Positions 16,241 to 25,832 of a DNA stretch of 64,000 bases are shown piece after piece (the stretch's first letter is position 1; each line of letters opens with the position of its first letter). The stretch comes from Niastella sp. (GTDB taxonomy: Bacteria; Bacteroidota; Bacteroidia; Chitinophagales; Chitinophagaceae): positions 930,001-994,000 of the forward strand of contig JADJVM010000008.1 in assembly GCA_016710595.1 (NCBI GenBank). The letters run 5' to 3'. The position numbers and the translations under genes were made by a program. The notes under the pieces were generated by a model. That model saw only the letters and a list, made by a program, of their open reading frames with translations. It made no database searches and was not told where the DNA came from.

Positions 16241-17944
16241 ATGAACTTATTTGAGTCATTAGGGCTTAACGAAAACCTCGTAAAGTCAGTAGAAGCATTG
16301 GGCTTTACAGAACCTACCGCTATCCAGGAAAAAGCGATTCCTGTTTTATTATCAGGCACCACAGATTTTGTAGGCCTTGCACAAACCGGTACTGGCAAAA
16401 CTGCAGCATTTGGTTTACCGCTATTACAACTCATACAGGCAGCAGATAAATTTCCGCAAGCATTAATTGTATGCCCAACCCGTGAGCTTTGTTTACAAAT
16501 TACAAACGACATTACAACCTTTGCCAAATTTAGTAAAGGCATGCACATTGAAGCAGTGTACGGTGGCGCTTCAATTGTAATGCAAATCCGCAATTTAAAA
16601 AGAGGGGTACAAATTGTAGTAGCCACTCCCGGCAGGCTGATTGATTTAATAGAACGAAAAGCCATTGACCTGCAAAAAGTAAAGTACGTGGTATTGGATG
16701 AGGCAGATGAAATGCTGAACATGGGCTTTAGGGACGATATTGATTTTGTTTTAAAAAATACCATTAACCGGGAAAGTACCTGGCTCTTCAGCGCTACCAT
16801 GCCACCGGAAGTGAGGGCCATCTCTAAAAATTACATGACCCAACCCAAAGAAATCACGGTTGGTAAAAAGAACAGTGGTAATGCAAATATTGCACACCAG
16901 TATTTTATAGTGCCGGCACAGCACCGTTATGAAGTATTAAAAAGGGTGATAGATTTTAACCCCGGCATGTATGGAATTATTTTTACCCGCACCAAAGCAG
17001 ATGCACAGGATATTGCTGAAAAATTATCCCGTAGCGGTTACGATATTGAAGCCCTGCATGGAGATCTTACCCAGCAACAAAGAGATAAAGTAATGGGCCG
17101 CTTCCGCAATAAAACATTACAATTACTTATTGCAACCGATGTAGCCGCTAGGGGTATTGATGTGGATGGCATAACCCATGTAATTAATTTTGAGTTGCCG
17201 GACGATTTGGAAGTTTATACGCACCGTAGCGGCCGTACAGCCCGTGCGGGTAAAAGTGGTATTTGCATCTCTATTTGCCATACCCGGGAAATGTACAAGA
17301 TCCGGTCAATAGAAAAAATGATCAACGCTTCTTTTCATAAATTAGATGTGCCATCCGGAAAAGATGTATGCCGTAAACAATTCTTCCATTTTATGGACAA
17401 ATTGAATGCCGTAGATATTTCAAATGGTGAATATGAAAATTATTTACCTGATCTCATCAAAAAATTTGAAGATGTAAGTAAAGAAGAAGTTCTGCAACGG
17501 GTAGCCGCTTTGGAATTCAACCAATTCTTAAAGTATTACAACAATGCCGATGACCTGAATTCAAAAGAAGTACGCATCCCCCGCAACGAATCAAGAGAAA
17601 TGGGTGGCCGCAGGGATCGTGTATCTTATAACAGGCGGGACAATGGCTATACCCGGTTATTTATAAACCTGGGAACAAAAGATGGTTTTTACAAAGCGAG
17701 TTTTTTACAATTCATTTTAGATGAAAGTAATTTGAATAAAGAAGTACTCGGAAAAATTGATATGCGTGATATGAATACCTGGGTAGAAGTAGATCAACAA
17801 AATGCAGGTAAAATGATAAAATCATTAGATGGCAAAAAATTCAATAACCGTATCATCCGGATGAATGAAGCAGATGGTGGTTTTAAAAGGCCATCTGATG
17901 AAGGCAGGAGGCACCAGGGCAGTCAACGTAAAAGAGCTTATTAA
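16241..17944 (+). CDS. DEAD-box RNA helicase (DeaD/DbpA-like)
   Basis: This 567-residue ATP-dependent RNA helicase contains the Q motif (FTEPTAIQE, 22-30), AQTGTGKT (47-54), PTREL (79-83), DEAD (153-156), SAT (184-186), ATDVAARGID and HRSGRTARAG. After the helicase core (~residue 380) comes a linker and a DbpA-type RNA-binding domain with YTRLFINLGTKDGF around residues 468-481, then a basic tail. Such enzymes unwind structured RNA during ribosome assembly and mRNA decay, often at low temperature. The gene is monocistronic, with its own promoter, a 180-nt leader and a terminator at 17973. DeaD/CsdA versus DbpA cannot be settled by eye. Confidence 0.92.
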   Translation: MNLFESLGLNENLVKSVEALGFTEPTAIQEKAIPVLLSGTTDFVGLAQTGTGKTAAFGLPLLQLIQAADKFPQALIVCPTRELCLQITNDITTFAKFSKGMHIEAVYGGASIVMQIRNLKRGVQIVVATPGRLIDLIERKAIDLQKVKYVVLDEADEMLNMGFRDDIDFVLKNTINRESTWLFSATMPPEVRAISKNYMTQPKEITVGKKNSGNANIAHQYFIVPAQHRYEVLKRVIDFNPGMYGIIFTRTKADAQDIAEKLSRSGYDIEALHGDLTQQQRDKVMGRFRNKTLQLLIATDVAARGIDVDGITHVINFELPDDLEVYTHRSGRTARAGKSGICISICHTREMYKIRSIEKMINASFHKLDVPSGKDVCRKQFFHFMDKLNAVDISNGEYENYLPDLIKKFEDVSKEEVLQRVAALEFNQFLKYYNNADDLNSKEVRIPRNESREMGGRRDRVSYNRRDNGYTRLFINLGTKDGFYKASFLQFILDESNLNKEVLGKIDMRDMNTWVEVDQQNAGKMIKSLDGKKFNNRIIRMNEADGGFKRPSDEGRRHQGSQRKRAY

Positions 17945-17972
17945 AATTTATTTTTACAGATATTTATGTACA

Positions 17973-18000
17973 GGGGTTGTTTCAAAAGCAACCCCTTTTT
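17973..18000 (+). terminator. Intrinsic terminator of the DEAD-box helicase gene
   Basis: GGGGTTG (17973-17979) pairs with CAACCCC (17989-17995), extended inward by T-A pairs, and is followed by five or more T residues. It lies 28 bp after the helicase stop. The rest of the 283-bp gap up to cinA shows no gene. Confidence 0.85.
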
Positions 18001-18227
18001 ATATTCAGTATGCTTGCCTTTTTACAGTTTTTATAAATGACCCATTATGACAATAGCTAACTTGCTGGTACCGGGACTTTATAAAAAAAGAAAATAAATT
18101 ATATTTCATCTGTCTTAAAGCCTAAATTCCGTAAATATGTTATTTAAAATCCAAAACTATCAACTTTATTTTCATAAAAATAAACTGATGAATAGTAATC
18201 CAAATCATCTTTAGATAAGTTCCTCTT

Positions 18228-19475
18228 TTACTTACCCAACATAAATTTGCGTAACATATTTAAAGCATGCATCGCCGTTAATTGTATATTCCTTTGCCGG
18301 TCGAAACGCAAATTCAATTCCCGGGTTCGTATATCCGATGCATTGCCCACTGCAATCCAAACAGTGCCTACCGGCTTTTCTGCTGAACCCCCACCGGGGC
18401 CCATGATGCCAGTAACAGCAACAGCATAGGTTGCTTTTAATTTACTTAAAACTCCCGTCATCATTTCCCTTGCTACTGCTTCACTTACGGCCCCATACTG
18501 CTCCAACACTTCAGTATTTACAGATAACACTTCTTCTTTTACCGTATTGCTATAGCTTACAACGCCCCCATTAAAATAGGCAGATGAACCCGGTATAGAT
18601 GTTATTAAATGAGAAATATAACCGCCTGTGCAACTTTCAGCAAGGGCTAATGTTGCCTTTTGCTGAATTAATAAATGTGCAATTTCTGTTTCTAATGTTT
18701 CGTCTTTATTTGTTACCATATACTCGCTAACCAATTGCTGCAATTGCAAAAAAAGTTTTTCAAGTAATGATGAAGTCTGGAGCTTATCTTTCCCGGTAGC
18801 GGTAAGCCTTAGTCTAACCATACCATTGGTAGGTAAATAGGCCAGCCGTACGGTAGCAGGTAAGGATTCTTCAAAATCTTTGATCTTTTCGGCCAGGAAT
18901 GATTCTCCAATACCTGCCGTTAATAAAGTTTGATGCAGGATACAATCCACCTCAAACTGTTTTTTCAAAAAAGGGATTACCCCGTCTTCCATCATTCCCT
19001 TCATTTCGTGTGGAACACCCGGCATACTAATAAATATTTTATCGCTTTGCTGAAATAACATGCCGGGCGCTGTGCCGCATTTGTTTTGCAAGACGGTACA
19101 ACAATCAGGCACTTCGGCCTGTTTTAAATTGATATCCTGCATGGGCCGTTTAAAAACTTCTTCAAATAAATATTTTACATTTTTCAATGCTGCGGCATTT
19201 ATAATCATCTTGCCCCTAAAATATTCACACAATACAACTTTTGTAATATCATCGTTGGTTGGGCCCAGTCCTCCTGTTATTAATATCACTGAAGATTCTT
19301 TTCTCTCTTCATCAAGCGCATGTAAAATATCATGCTTATTATCACCAATGGCTACCCTGCGAATAACTGCAAAACCTGCTTTATTTAATTCCTGTGCCAT
19401 CCAGGCGCTGTTGGTATCTATTACCTGGCCAATGAGAAGTTCATCACCAATGGTTATGATTGAAATATTGATCAT
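18228..19475 (-). CDS. cinA: CinA family protein (nicotinamide-nucleotide amidohydrolase/MoCF domain)
   Basis: This 415-residue protein has the full CinA layout. The N-terminal MoaB-like domain (about 1-170) shows IGDELLIGQVIDTNSAWMA and ITGGLGPTNDD. The C-terminal amidohydrolase domain (about 255-413) shows LALAESCTGGYISHLITSIPGSS and GIMGPGGGS. The C-terminal domain deamidates NMN to nicotinic acid mononucleotide in pyridine nucleotide salvage; the N-terminal domain has ADP-ribose pyrophosphatase activity in studied members. It is divergent from dacB with 105 bp between. No recA or competence genes adjoin it, so a competence role is not suggested by context. Confidence 0.93.
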   Translation of the reverse strand: MINISIITIGDELLIGQVIDTNSAWMAQELNKAGFAVIRRVAIGDNKHDILHALDEERKESSVILITGGLGPTNDDITKVVLCEYFRGKMIINAAALKNVKYLFEEVFKRPMQDINLKQAEVPDCCTVLQNKCGTAPGMLFQQSDKIFISMPGVPHEMKGMMEDGVIPFLKKQFEVDCILHQTLLTAGIGESFLAEKIKDFEESLPATVRLAYLPTNGMVRLRLTATGKDKLQTSSLLEKLFLQLQQLVSEYMVTNKDETLETEIAHLLIQQKATLALAESCTGGYISHLITSIPGSSAYFNGGVVSYSNTVKEEVLSVNTEVLEQYGAVSEAVAREMMTGVLSKLKATYAVAVTGIMGPGGGSAEKPVGTVWIAVGNASDIRTRELNLRFDRQRNIQLTAMHALNMLRKFMLGK

Positions 19476-19561
19476 ACTTAAATATTCTTTTAACTGGAAC
19501 TCAAAGATGTTTTACCAAAGAATTATAAACCCAATTCCAGATACATCAAATTTAAATCATT

Positions 19562-19569
19562 TAGTTTTG
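19562..19569 (+). promoter_or_regulatory. dacB promoter, -7 box TAGTTTTG
   Basis: TAGTTTTG fits TAnnTTTG, and the ATG begins 11 bp downstream at 19581. No TTG is visible at the usual -33 spacing. Confidence 0.45.
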
Positions 19570-19580
19570 CAGTTATAAAT

Positions 19581-20990
19581 ATGTTTATGAAAGCCTTACT
19601 CCTTATCGTTTTTATCTGCGCTTTTAATTGCGGCCTTAGCCAGGAAGTGCCCCTTAGCATTTCGAAATATTTTTCAAAAATGGATAAGGACCCGCAATTT
19701 TCTTCGGCTACTATTGGGTTTTATGTGCAGAATGCCAAAACCGGTAAAATCGTTTTTGCTAAAAATGAAAATATAGGATTGGCGCCAGCCAGTACATTAA
19801 AAGTTATTACAAGCGCTACCGCTTTTGAACTACTCGGAAAAGATTATACATTTAAAACAACGATTGGGTATAGCGGAAAAATTACGAATGGTGTATTAGA
19901 TGGTAATTTGATTATTTCAGGTTATGGCGACCCAAGTTTTGGAAGTGAAAGATGGCAACAAACTTTACATCCTGAAAAAGAAATAGCTACTATTTTACAA
20001 GCTAAAGGAATAAAAAAAATTACCGGTGGTATTTATGTTAACGACCTCAAGTTTGGTTTTGACCCCATACCCGATGGATGGATTTGGCAGGACATTGGAA
20101 ACTATTATGGAGCAGGCGCCCGTGGATTTAACTGGCACGAAAACCAGTTTGATTTATTCATACGCTCTGCTGATACGGTTGCTGGCCCTACAGCAATAGT
20201 AAAAACAGAACCGCCATTTTTAGCCAGCAACATCTTCAATCAAATTAGCACTGGTGAAAAAAACAGTGGTGATAATGCTTATTTATATTCCACTCCCTAT
20301 AATAATAAAATATTTGCAAAAGGATCCATTCCTGCAGCTAAAAACAATTTCAACATAAAAGGCAGCCTGCCAGATGCTGCAACTTCTTTTGCTGAAGTTT
20401 TGGGAAACTACTTAAACCGTGCAGGCATTTCACATGCTGCCAAATATCATTCATTTGGAAGCCTATATTTACAAAATGAACCATTCCCGCAACAGTCTGA
20501 TAGTTTACAAACAATCTACTCTCCCATTTTAGATTCTATTAATTATTGGTTTTTGCAAAAAAGTGTAAACCTTTTTGGCGAGGCTTTTTTAAAAATGATG
20601 GCAGTAGAAAAAAGCAAATCGGGACTTACCGATTCGGGCGTAAGTGTAGTACGTAATTTTTGGGCAGACCGGCAAATAGAAAAGAATGAATTAAAGATAA
20701 TAGATGGCAGTGGTTTATCACCTGCCAACAGGGTAACGGTAAAAGCATTGGTGAAAATACTTTCTTATGCAAAACAACAAACATGGTTTCCCCGCTTTTA
20801 TGATGCCCTGCCTGTAATACATGGTATTAAAATGAAAAGTGGTTACATAAGTAATGCAAGGGCCTATGCCGGGTTTATTACAAATAAAAAAGGAGAAGAA
20901 TTTACTTTTGCTATTATAGTGAATAATATTGATGGCAGCCCTACTACGTCCAAAGAAAAGATTTGGCAACTTTTAGATTTGCTGAAATAA
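19581..20990 (+). CDS. dacB: D-alanyl-D-alanine carboxypeptidase/endopeptidase, PBP4 type (peptidase S13)
   Basis: The 469-residue penicillin-binding protein has a signal peptide (cleavage near GLSQ, residues 18-21). The active site is SxxK as PASTLKV with S71 and K74, the second motif is SVN in KSVNLFGE, and the third box reads KSG in MKSGYIS where KTG is common. A large insertion between the first two motifs is typical of PBP4/DacB. It trims the terminal D-alanine and cuts D-Ala-mDAP cross-links in the periplasm. The ATG at 19587 (MKALLL) is an alternative start. The gene stands alone, divergent from cinA and convergent with gltA. Confidence 0.92.
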   Translation: MFMKALLLIVFICAFNCGLSQEVPLSISKYFSKMDKDPQFSSATIGFYVQNAKTGKIVFAKNENIGLAPASTLKVITSATAFELLGKDYTFKTTIGYSGKITNGVLDGNLIISGYGDPSFGSERWQQTLHPEKEIATILQAKGIKKITGGIYVNDLKFGFDPIPDGWIWQDIGNYYGAGARGFNWHENQFDLFIRSADTVAGPTAIVKTEPPFLASNIFNQISTGEKNSGDNAYLYSTPYNNKIFAKGSIPAAKNNFNIKGSLPDAATSFAEVLGNYLNRAGISHAAKYHSFGSLYLQNEPFPQQSDSLQTIYSPILDSINYWFLQKSVNLFGEAFLKMMAVEKSKSGLTDSGVSVVRNFWADRQIEKNELKIIDGSGLSPANRVTVKALVKILSYAKQQTWFPRFYDALPVIHGIKMKSGYISNARAYAGFITNKKGEEFTFAIIVNNIDGSPTTSKEKIWQLLDLLK

Positions 20991-21070
20991 TTATTGGTTA
21001 ATACAAAAAATTATCTCTTAAAAAAAAGTATTGCATTCATTGCATGAGTCAATAAAAAAAATAAAATGAT

Positions 21071-21103
21071 AAAAAAAATCCCGATAAGTATATCTATCGG
21101 GAT
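21071..21103 (-). terminator. Intrinsic terminator of gltA
   Basis: ATCCCGATA (21079-21087) pairs perfectly with TATCGGGAT (21095-21103) around a 7-nt loop. On the minus strand eight T residues follow. It starts 28 bp after the gltA stop. The plus-strand dacB transcript would meet the same hairpin, without a good T-run. Confidence 0.88.
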
Positions 21104-21131
21104 CTTATCTGTATTTGTAATTTTTCTTCTT

Positions 21132-22448
21132 TTAAATTTCTTCCTTCCCTTCTAACCAAAGTTTTATTTGATCGGTGGTAACAGATTTAGGCCTTTCTAA
21201 TGGCAGATTTAGCGCCCTATCCCAGCAAAGGCTGGCCAATACGCCAAGTGCACGGCTTACCCCAAACAACACGGTATAAAATTCATATTCTACCATGCCG
21301 TAATGCACCAATAAAGCGCCGCTATGGGCATCTACATTTGGCCAGGGGTTTTTAATTTTTGCAATAGATTGTAAAATGGGAGGAACTGTTTCATAAATAT
21401 TCCATACCGTATTTACCAGGGGATCATCGGGCATGTGCTTTTTACCAAATTCCATTTGTGCAGTAAAACGAGGATCTGTTTTGCGTAATACCGCATGGCC
21501 ATAACCAGGAACTACTTTACCTTCACTCAATGTTTTTTCTACATACTCCTGTATTTGTTTTTTGTTCGGGCTTTTACTCCCGATAGATTCCTGCATTTCA
21601 AAAATCCATTTAATCACTTCCTGGTTTGCCAATCCATGCAAAGGGCCGGCCAATCCGTTCATGCCTGCTGCAAATGCAAGGTATGGGTCGCTCAATGCAG
21701 AGCCCACCAAATGGGTGGCATGGGCAGAAACATTTCCGCCTTCATGGTCAGCATGAATCGTCATATACAAACGCATCAGTTCCCTAAATCCCTTATCGTC
21801 AAAGCCCAGCATGTGTGCAAAATTTCCAGCCCAGTCCAGCAATCCATTGGGTTGAATATGGTCGCCATTTTTATATTTACGGCGATAAATATAAGCGGCA
21901 ATACGTGGCAGGCGGGCTAATAAGATCAGGGCATCATCGAATGTGGCTTCCCAATAATCTTTTTTATTCATTCCTTTTGCATACTTTTTTGCAAATTCAC
22001 TTTCGGTTTGTAAAGCCATAATGCCTACTACAAACTGCGTCATGGGATGAGAAGATACAGGCATTGCTTCGATAGTTGCAAACACATGATTGGGTACATG
22101 GCTCCTGCGTTGTAATACATTCGTTACATGTTTTACTTCTTCTGCATTGGGAAGATCGCCAATAAGCATTAAGTATAAAAGGCCTTCCGGTAAGGGTTCA
22201 TTTCCATTGGGCGCTTTGGGTAATTTTTCCTGCAACTCCGGTATGCTATATCCCCTGAAGCGGATCCCTTCCTGGGGATCGAGTAAGGAGGTTTCTGTTA
22301 TTAAGCCTGTAATGCCCCTCATTCCCTGGAAAACCTGGAGTAAATTATAATCTGAAACTACTTTTGAACCGTGTTCTTTTAATATCTCTTTAAATTCGGC
22401 AGCAACTTTATCTGATTTAGCTACAAACCTGTCTTTCATTATTCCCAT
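21132..22448 (-). CDS. gltA: Citrate synthase, eukaryotic/mitochondrial type
   Basis: Citrate synthase condenses oxaloacetate with acetyl-CoA at the entry of the TCA cycle. The 438-residue protein follows the mitochondrial enzyme closely, unlike the NADH-regulated E. coli type. It has GPLHGLANQEV with H271, VPGYGHAVLRKTDPR with H318, NPWPNVDAHSG with D373, and FGVSRALGVLA and PLERPKS at the end. H271, H318 and D373 correspond to the catalytic H274, H320 and D375 of the pig enzyme, numbered from memory. Either ATG at 22448 or 22439 could start it. It follows the LptF/G gene by 105 bp and ends at a strong terminator. Confidence 0.96.
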   Translation of the reverse strand: MGIMKDRFVAKSDKVAAEFKEILKEHGSKVVSDYNLLQVFQGMRGITGLITETSLLDPQEGIRFRGYSIPELQEKLPKAPNGNEPLPEGLLYLMLIGDLPNAEEVKHVTNVLQRRSHVPNHVFATIEAMPVSSHPMTQFVVGIMALQTESEFAKKYAKGMNKKDYWEATFDDALILLARLPRIAAYIYRRKYKNGDHIQPNGLLDWAGNFAHMLGFDDKGFRELMRLYMTIHADHEGGNVSAHATHLVGSALSDPYLAFAAGMNGLAGPLHGLANQEVIKWIFEMQESIGSKSPNKKQIQEYVEKTLSEGKVVPGYGHAVLRKTDPRFTAQMEFGKKHMPDDPLVNTVWNIYETVPPILQSIAKIKNPWPNVDAHSGALLVHYGMVEYEFYTVLFGVSRALGVLASLCWDRALNLPLERPKSVTTDQIKLWLEGKEEI

Positions 22449-22553
22449 GTCAATATCATTATAAAAGGTAAAATATTTCGTATAAAATTACGATGACTGA
22501 AATTGGAAAACAAATCTCAATAAAGAAAATTAATACAGCATACGCTACAACCC

Positions 22554-23651
22554 TTATTTGGGCGCTGTTTTGTAAATATAAAAAGCAAGTAACCCAAACA
22601 CCAGGTTGGGCGTCCAGGCCGCCAGCAATGGCGAAAAGCTGCCTTTTGTAGCAAATACAACACTAAAGCGGCTGAATAAAATATAAGTTACACTTAGCAA
22701 TACGCCAATAGCAATATGTGCCCCGCTACCGCCCCTTACCTTACGGGAGGCAAGCGCCATTCCTATTACTGTTAATATGATTACAGATACCGGAATAGCA
22801 TCCCGGTTATACCGCTCTACCAATAAATCATTTAATCCTTCTGAACCCCTGAGGCGTTCATTTTTAATATAGGCATCCAATTCCCGGGTAGGCATTTGAT
22901 CTTTTAAATATTCATCTTTACGAAGATCAATTGGTTTAAAATTATAACTCATGAGTAATTGATCGGCATGTTTCACATCTTCGGTAATCGGTAAGATTTT
23001 TCTTTCTTCGGTGTTTTTTAACCTCCATTTTGAATTGGCAGTATCCCAACTAAAAGTGGATGCTCTTAAATTATACAACAGTTTGCTGCTGTCATTAAAT
23101 TTTTGGTAGAAAAACCCATTCCCGGTTTTGGTAATGGTATCATATCCTCTTATACCCACATACGCATTTTTGTCTACTTTAAAATACAGGTCCTGGATGT
23201 AACTCTTATTGGTATTGAGCATGCCCCTGTTTACATCAATATAATTTTTACTAAAATCGCCATACTTCATATTTGCTTTGGGTACTACGTACTGGTATCC
23301 TATCCATAAAATACCTGCTAAAATAAATGCGCCCACCATGTAAGGAGCCAACATGCGCCTGAAACTGGTGCCACTACTCAGGATGGCGATGATTTCTGAG
23401 CGGCCTGCCATTTTTGAAGTAAAAAATATGACTGATAAGAATACAAATAATGGAAACAGCATAGCATCAATACGGGGTATAAACCCAATATAATATTGAG
23501 AAAAGATTTGCCAGGCAGTAAGTTTTGCTTTTACAAAATCGTCAGTCTTCTCACTAATATCTACCACCACAATAATTACGGTAAATAAAATAATACAGAA
23601 AAAAAATGTAGTAAGGAACTTACCCAGTATGTATTGATCTATTTTTTTCAT
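22554..23651 (-). CDS. LptF/LptG family permease (YjgP/YjgQ)
   Basis: The 365-residue membrane protein has the LptF/G layout. Three N-terminal transmembrane segments are visible, with MKKIDQYILGKFL at the start and the SEIIAILSSGTSFRRML coupling region near 90. A periplasmic beta-jellyroll domain (about 125-255) follows, then three C-terminal membrane segments. With LptB and LptC it extracts lipopolysaccharide from the inner membrane and passes it to the periplasmic bridge. I cannot tell LptF from LptG. Bacteroidota often keep the two apart, and no second copy is here. It is 49 bp below the flavoprotein and 105 bp above gltA on the same strand. Confidence 0.87.
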   Translation of the reverse strand: MKKIDQYILGKFLTTFFFCIILFTVIIVVVDISEKTDDFVKAKLTAWQIFSQYYIGFIPRIDAMLFPLFVFLSVIFFTSKMAGRSEIIAILSSGTSFRRMLAPYMVGAFILAGILWIGYQYVVPKANMKYGDFSKNYIDVNRGMLNTNKSYIQDLYFKVDKNAYVGIRGYDTITKTGNGFFYQKFNDSSKLLYNLRASTFSWDTANSKWRLKNTEERKILPITEDVKHADQLLMSYNFKPIDLRKDEYLKDQMPTRELDAYIKNERLRGSEGLNDLLVERYNRDAIPVSVIILTVIGMALASRKVRGGSGAHIAIGVLLSVTYILFSRFSVVFATKGSFSPLLAAWTPNLVFGLLAFYIYKTAPK

Positions 23652-23700
23652 TCTGTACTGAAAGATAATTTAATTATGGCTTTTAAGATTTTTCATTTCG

Positions 23701-24927
23701 TTAAATAGTAGCCATACTCTTTGCGGCAATCCATCCACTGGTCCATGCATGTTGAAAATTAAATCCCCCGGTAATGCCATCTACATCTAATATTTCGCCT
23801 GCAAAAAAAAGATGTGGTACTATTTTACTCTGCATGGTATTGGCATCTACTTCATGCAATGCTATTCCCCCGGCTGTTACAAATTCTTCTTTGAATGTAG
23901 TTTTTCCTTTAATGGCAATAGAATAATTGCATAAATTTTTGGCCAGTAAATTTTGCTTTTTAGCGGGTACATCTGCCCATCTTATGTTTGCATCCAAGCC
24001 CGCTTGCTCAGCTAAAAATTCCCATAACCTTGCGGGCAGGTCAAATGGATTTTTATTCATTAATTTTTGGCCGGCACGTTCAAAACGCAATTGCTGCATT
24101 TTCTCTATCGCTGTATTTTCATTTAGTTGCGGATACCAATTGACCGTAATTGAAAAAACGTATTTCTTTTCTTCCAGTACCCTGGCGCCCCAGGCACTTA
24201 ATTTTAAAATCGCCGGGCCGCTTAATCCCCAATGGGTAATGAGTACCGGCCCTGTTTGCTGAAGTTTAGTACCAATTATTTTTACCTGTGCATCGTTTAC
24301 AACAATACCCATCAGGTTGGTAATTTCTTTTTCTTTAGCATTAAAGGTAAACAATGAGGGTACCGGCATTTGTATTTGATGGCCTAAAGCGGTAAGCCAG
24401 TTAAATTTTTCGGCATTGGCATATCCACCACAGGCAACACAAACAAATTGTGCTTGTAAAAATTTATGGTTTGCTAACTCAATATGAAAACCATCCGCCT
24501 GCGGTTGAATTGTTTTCACTTCGGCATTTGTACGGATCTCTACTTTGTACTTATTGGCTTCGCCCACCAGGCAGTCAATAATGGTTTGAGCGTTATTGGT
24601 TACCGGAAACATGCGCCCATCCTGCTCTGTATGCAAATGTACGCCCCTTTCTAAAAACCATTGAATGGTATCGGAGGTAAAAAAATGATGAAAAGACTTT
24701 TTTAAAAAAGATGCGCCCCTGGGATATTTTTTAATCATTTCGGCTATACTAAAACAAGCATGGGTAACATTGCAGCGGCCACCGCCGCTTACTTTTACTT
24801 TCGATAAAAGCTTATGTGTTTTTTCTAAAATAATTACTTGCAAACCCGGTTGCCGGCGAGCGGCATTAATGGCACAAAAAAAACCGGCAGCACCTCCTCC
24901 TATCACAACAAGTGTTTTTGTTTTCAT
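23701..24927 (-). CDS. HI0933-family NAD(P)/FAD-dependent oxidoreductase
   Basis: The 408-residue flavoprotein has the dinucleotide-binding loop VVIGGGAAGFFCAINAA (8-24), then VSGGGRCNVTH (47-57). The C-terminal AGEILDVDGITGGFNFQHAW binds the flavin. This is the HI0933/YhiN/BaiN family, whose general reaction is poorly known; BaiN-like members are linked to bile-acid dehydroxylation in gut clostridia, which is not implied here. It follows map after 30 bp and precedes LptF/G by 49 bp, so it may be read through from the ribosomal operon. Its presence directly after map is unusual, since infA normally comes next. Confidence 0.88.
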   Translation of the reverse strand: MKTKTLVVIGGGAAGFFCAINAARRQPGLQVIILEKTHKLLSKVKVSGGGRCNVTHACFSIAEMIKKYPRGASFLKKSFHHFFTSDTIQWFLERGVHLHTEQDGRMFPVTNNAQTIIDCLVGEANKYKVEIRTNAEVKTIQPQADGFHIELANHKFLQAQFVCVACGGYANAEKFNWLTALGHQIQMPVPSLFTFNAKEKEITNLMGIVVNDAQVKIIGTKLQQTGPVLITHWGLSGPAILKLSAWGARVLEEKKYVFSITVNWYPQLNENTAIEKMQQLRFERAGQKLMNKNPFDLPARLWEFLAEQAGLDANIRWADVPAKKQNLLAKNLCNYSIAIKGKTTFKEEFVTAGGIALHEVDANTMQSKIVPHLFFAGEILDVDGITGGFNFQHAWTSGWIAAKSMATI

Positions 24928-24957
24928 GCTTTTACTATGAAATTATACAGGGTCAGC

Positions 24958-25761
24958 TTAGTCGTGGCACCAGCTAAGATTGATGTTTGCTTTTTCAGCC
25001 TTTTCAAGTTCTGCGTAAGAAGAAAGTAAATCGGGGTCGCCCGAAGTAATACATACATCGTGTTCAAAATGTGCGGAAGGTTTTCGGTCTTTTGTCAGTA
25101 CCGTCCAACCATCTTTTAAAAATTCAACATTTTTTGTACCCATATTTATCATGGGTTCTATGGCAAGCACCATTCCTGCTTTCAATTTTTCCCGGGTTCC
25201 CCTTTTACCATAATTAGGCACTTGTGGGTCTTCGTGCATTTGCCTACCTAGCCCATGACCTACCAATTCTCTCACAACGCCATATCCATGTTGCCTTTCT
25301 GTAAAATCCTGGATTGCATATGCAATATCTCCTATGCGGTTTCCCTGGCGGGCTTTATCAATACCGGCATACAGCGATTGCTTGGTTACTTTAAGCAATC
25401 TTTTTACTTCATCACTTACATTTCCTATTGCATAGGTATAAGCGCTATCGCCATGAAACCCATTTTTATAAACTCCAATATCTAAAGAAATAATATCTCC
25501 CTCCTGTAACACATAGGGGCCGGGAAAACCATGTACTACTGCTTCGTTTACCGAGATGCAGGTAGCTGCCGGGAACCCTCCATAATTTTTAAAAGACGGG
25601 ATGCCCCCATTATCTAAAATAAAAGTTTCTACCCAATCATTTACCTGTTGGGTAGTAATGCCCGGTTTTAATTGTGCGGCAGCAACCGCATGTGCACTGC
25701 CTACCAAAAGGCAGCTATGGCGCATGATTTCGATCTCTTCTTTTGTTTTATATTGAATCAT
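24958..25761 (-). CDS. map: Methionine aminopeptidase, type I
   Basis: MAP removes the initiator methionine from new proteins at the ribosome exit. The 267-residue enzyme shows all five metal ligands of the pita-bread fold: the two Asp in DIGVYKNGFHGDSA, His in GHGLGRQMHEDP, Glu in AIEPMIN and Glu in FEHDVCI. It carries a short C-terminal extension of about 20 residues beyond the usual end. The gene is 71 bp after secY, the standard place at the end of the spc operon. The expected infA and rpmJ do not follow. Confidence 0.96.
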   Translation of the reverse strand: MIQYKTKEEIEIMRHSCLLVGSAHAVAAAQLKPGITTQQVNDWVETFILDNGGIPSFKNYGGFPAATCISVNEAVVHGFPGPYVLQEGDIISLDIGVYKNGFHGDSAYTYAIGNVSDEVKRLLKVTKQSLYAGIDKARQGNRIGDIAYAIQDFTERQHGYGVVRELVGHGLGRQMHEDPQVPNYGKRGTREKLKAGMVLAIEPMINMGTKNVEFLKDGWTVLTKDRKPSAHFEHDVCITSGDPDLLSSYAELEKAEKANINLSWCHD

Positions 25762-25832
25762 TTTATAATCGTCTTAAAATATAAACCCCAACGATGAACG
25801 TCAGGGTCTAAAAAATTAATTCATTTTATATT

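Noticed and set aside
16237..16821. 194-codon minus-strand frame opposite the DEAD-box helicase
   Set aside because: It overlaps the conserved helicase core and shows no family features.
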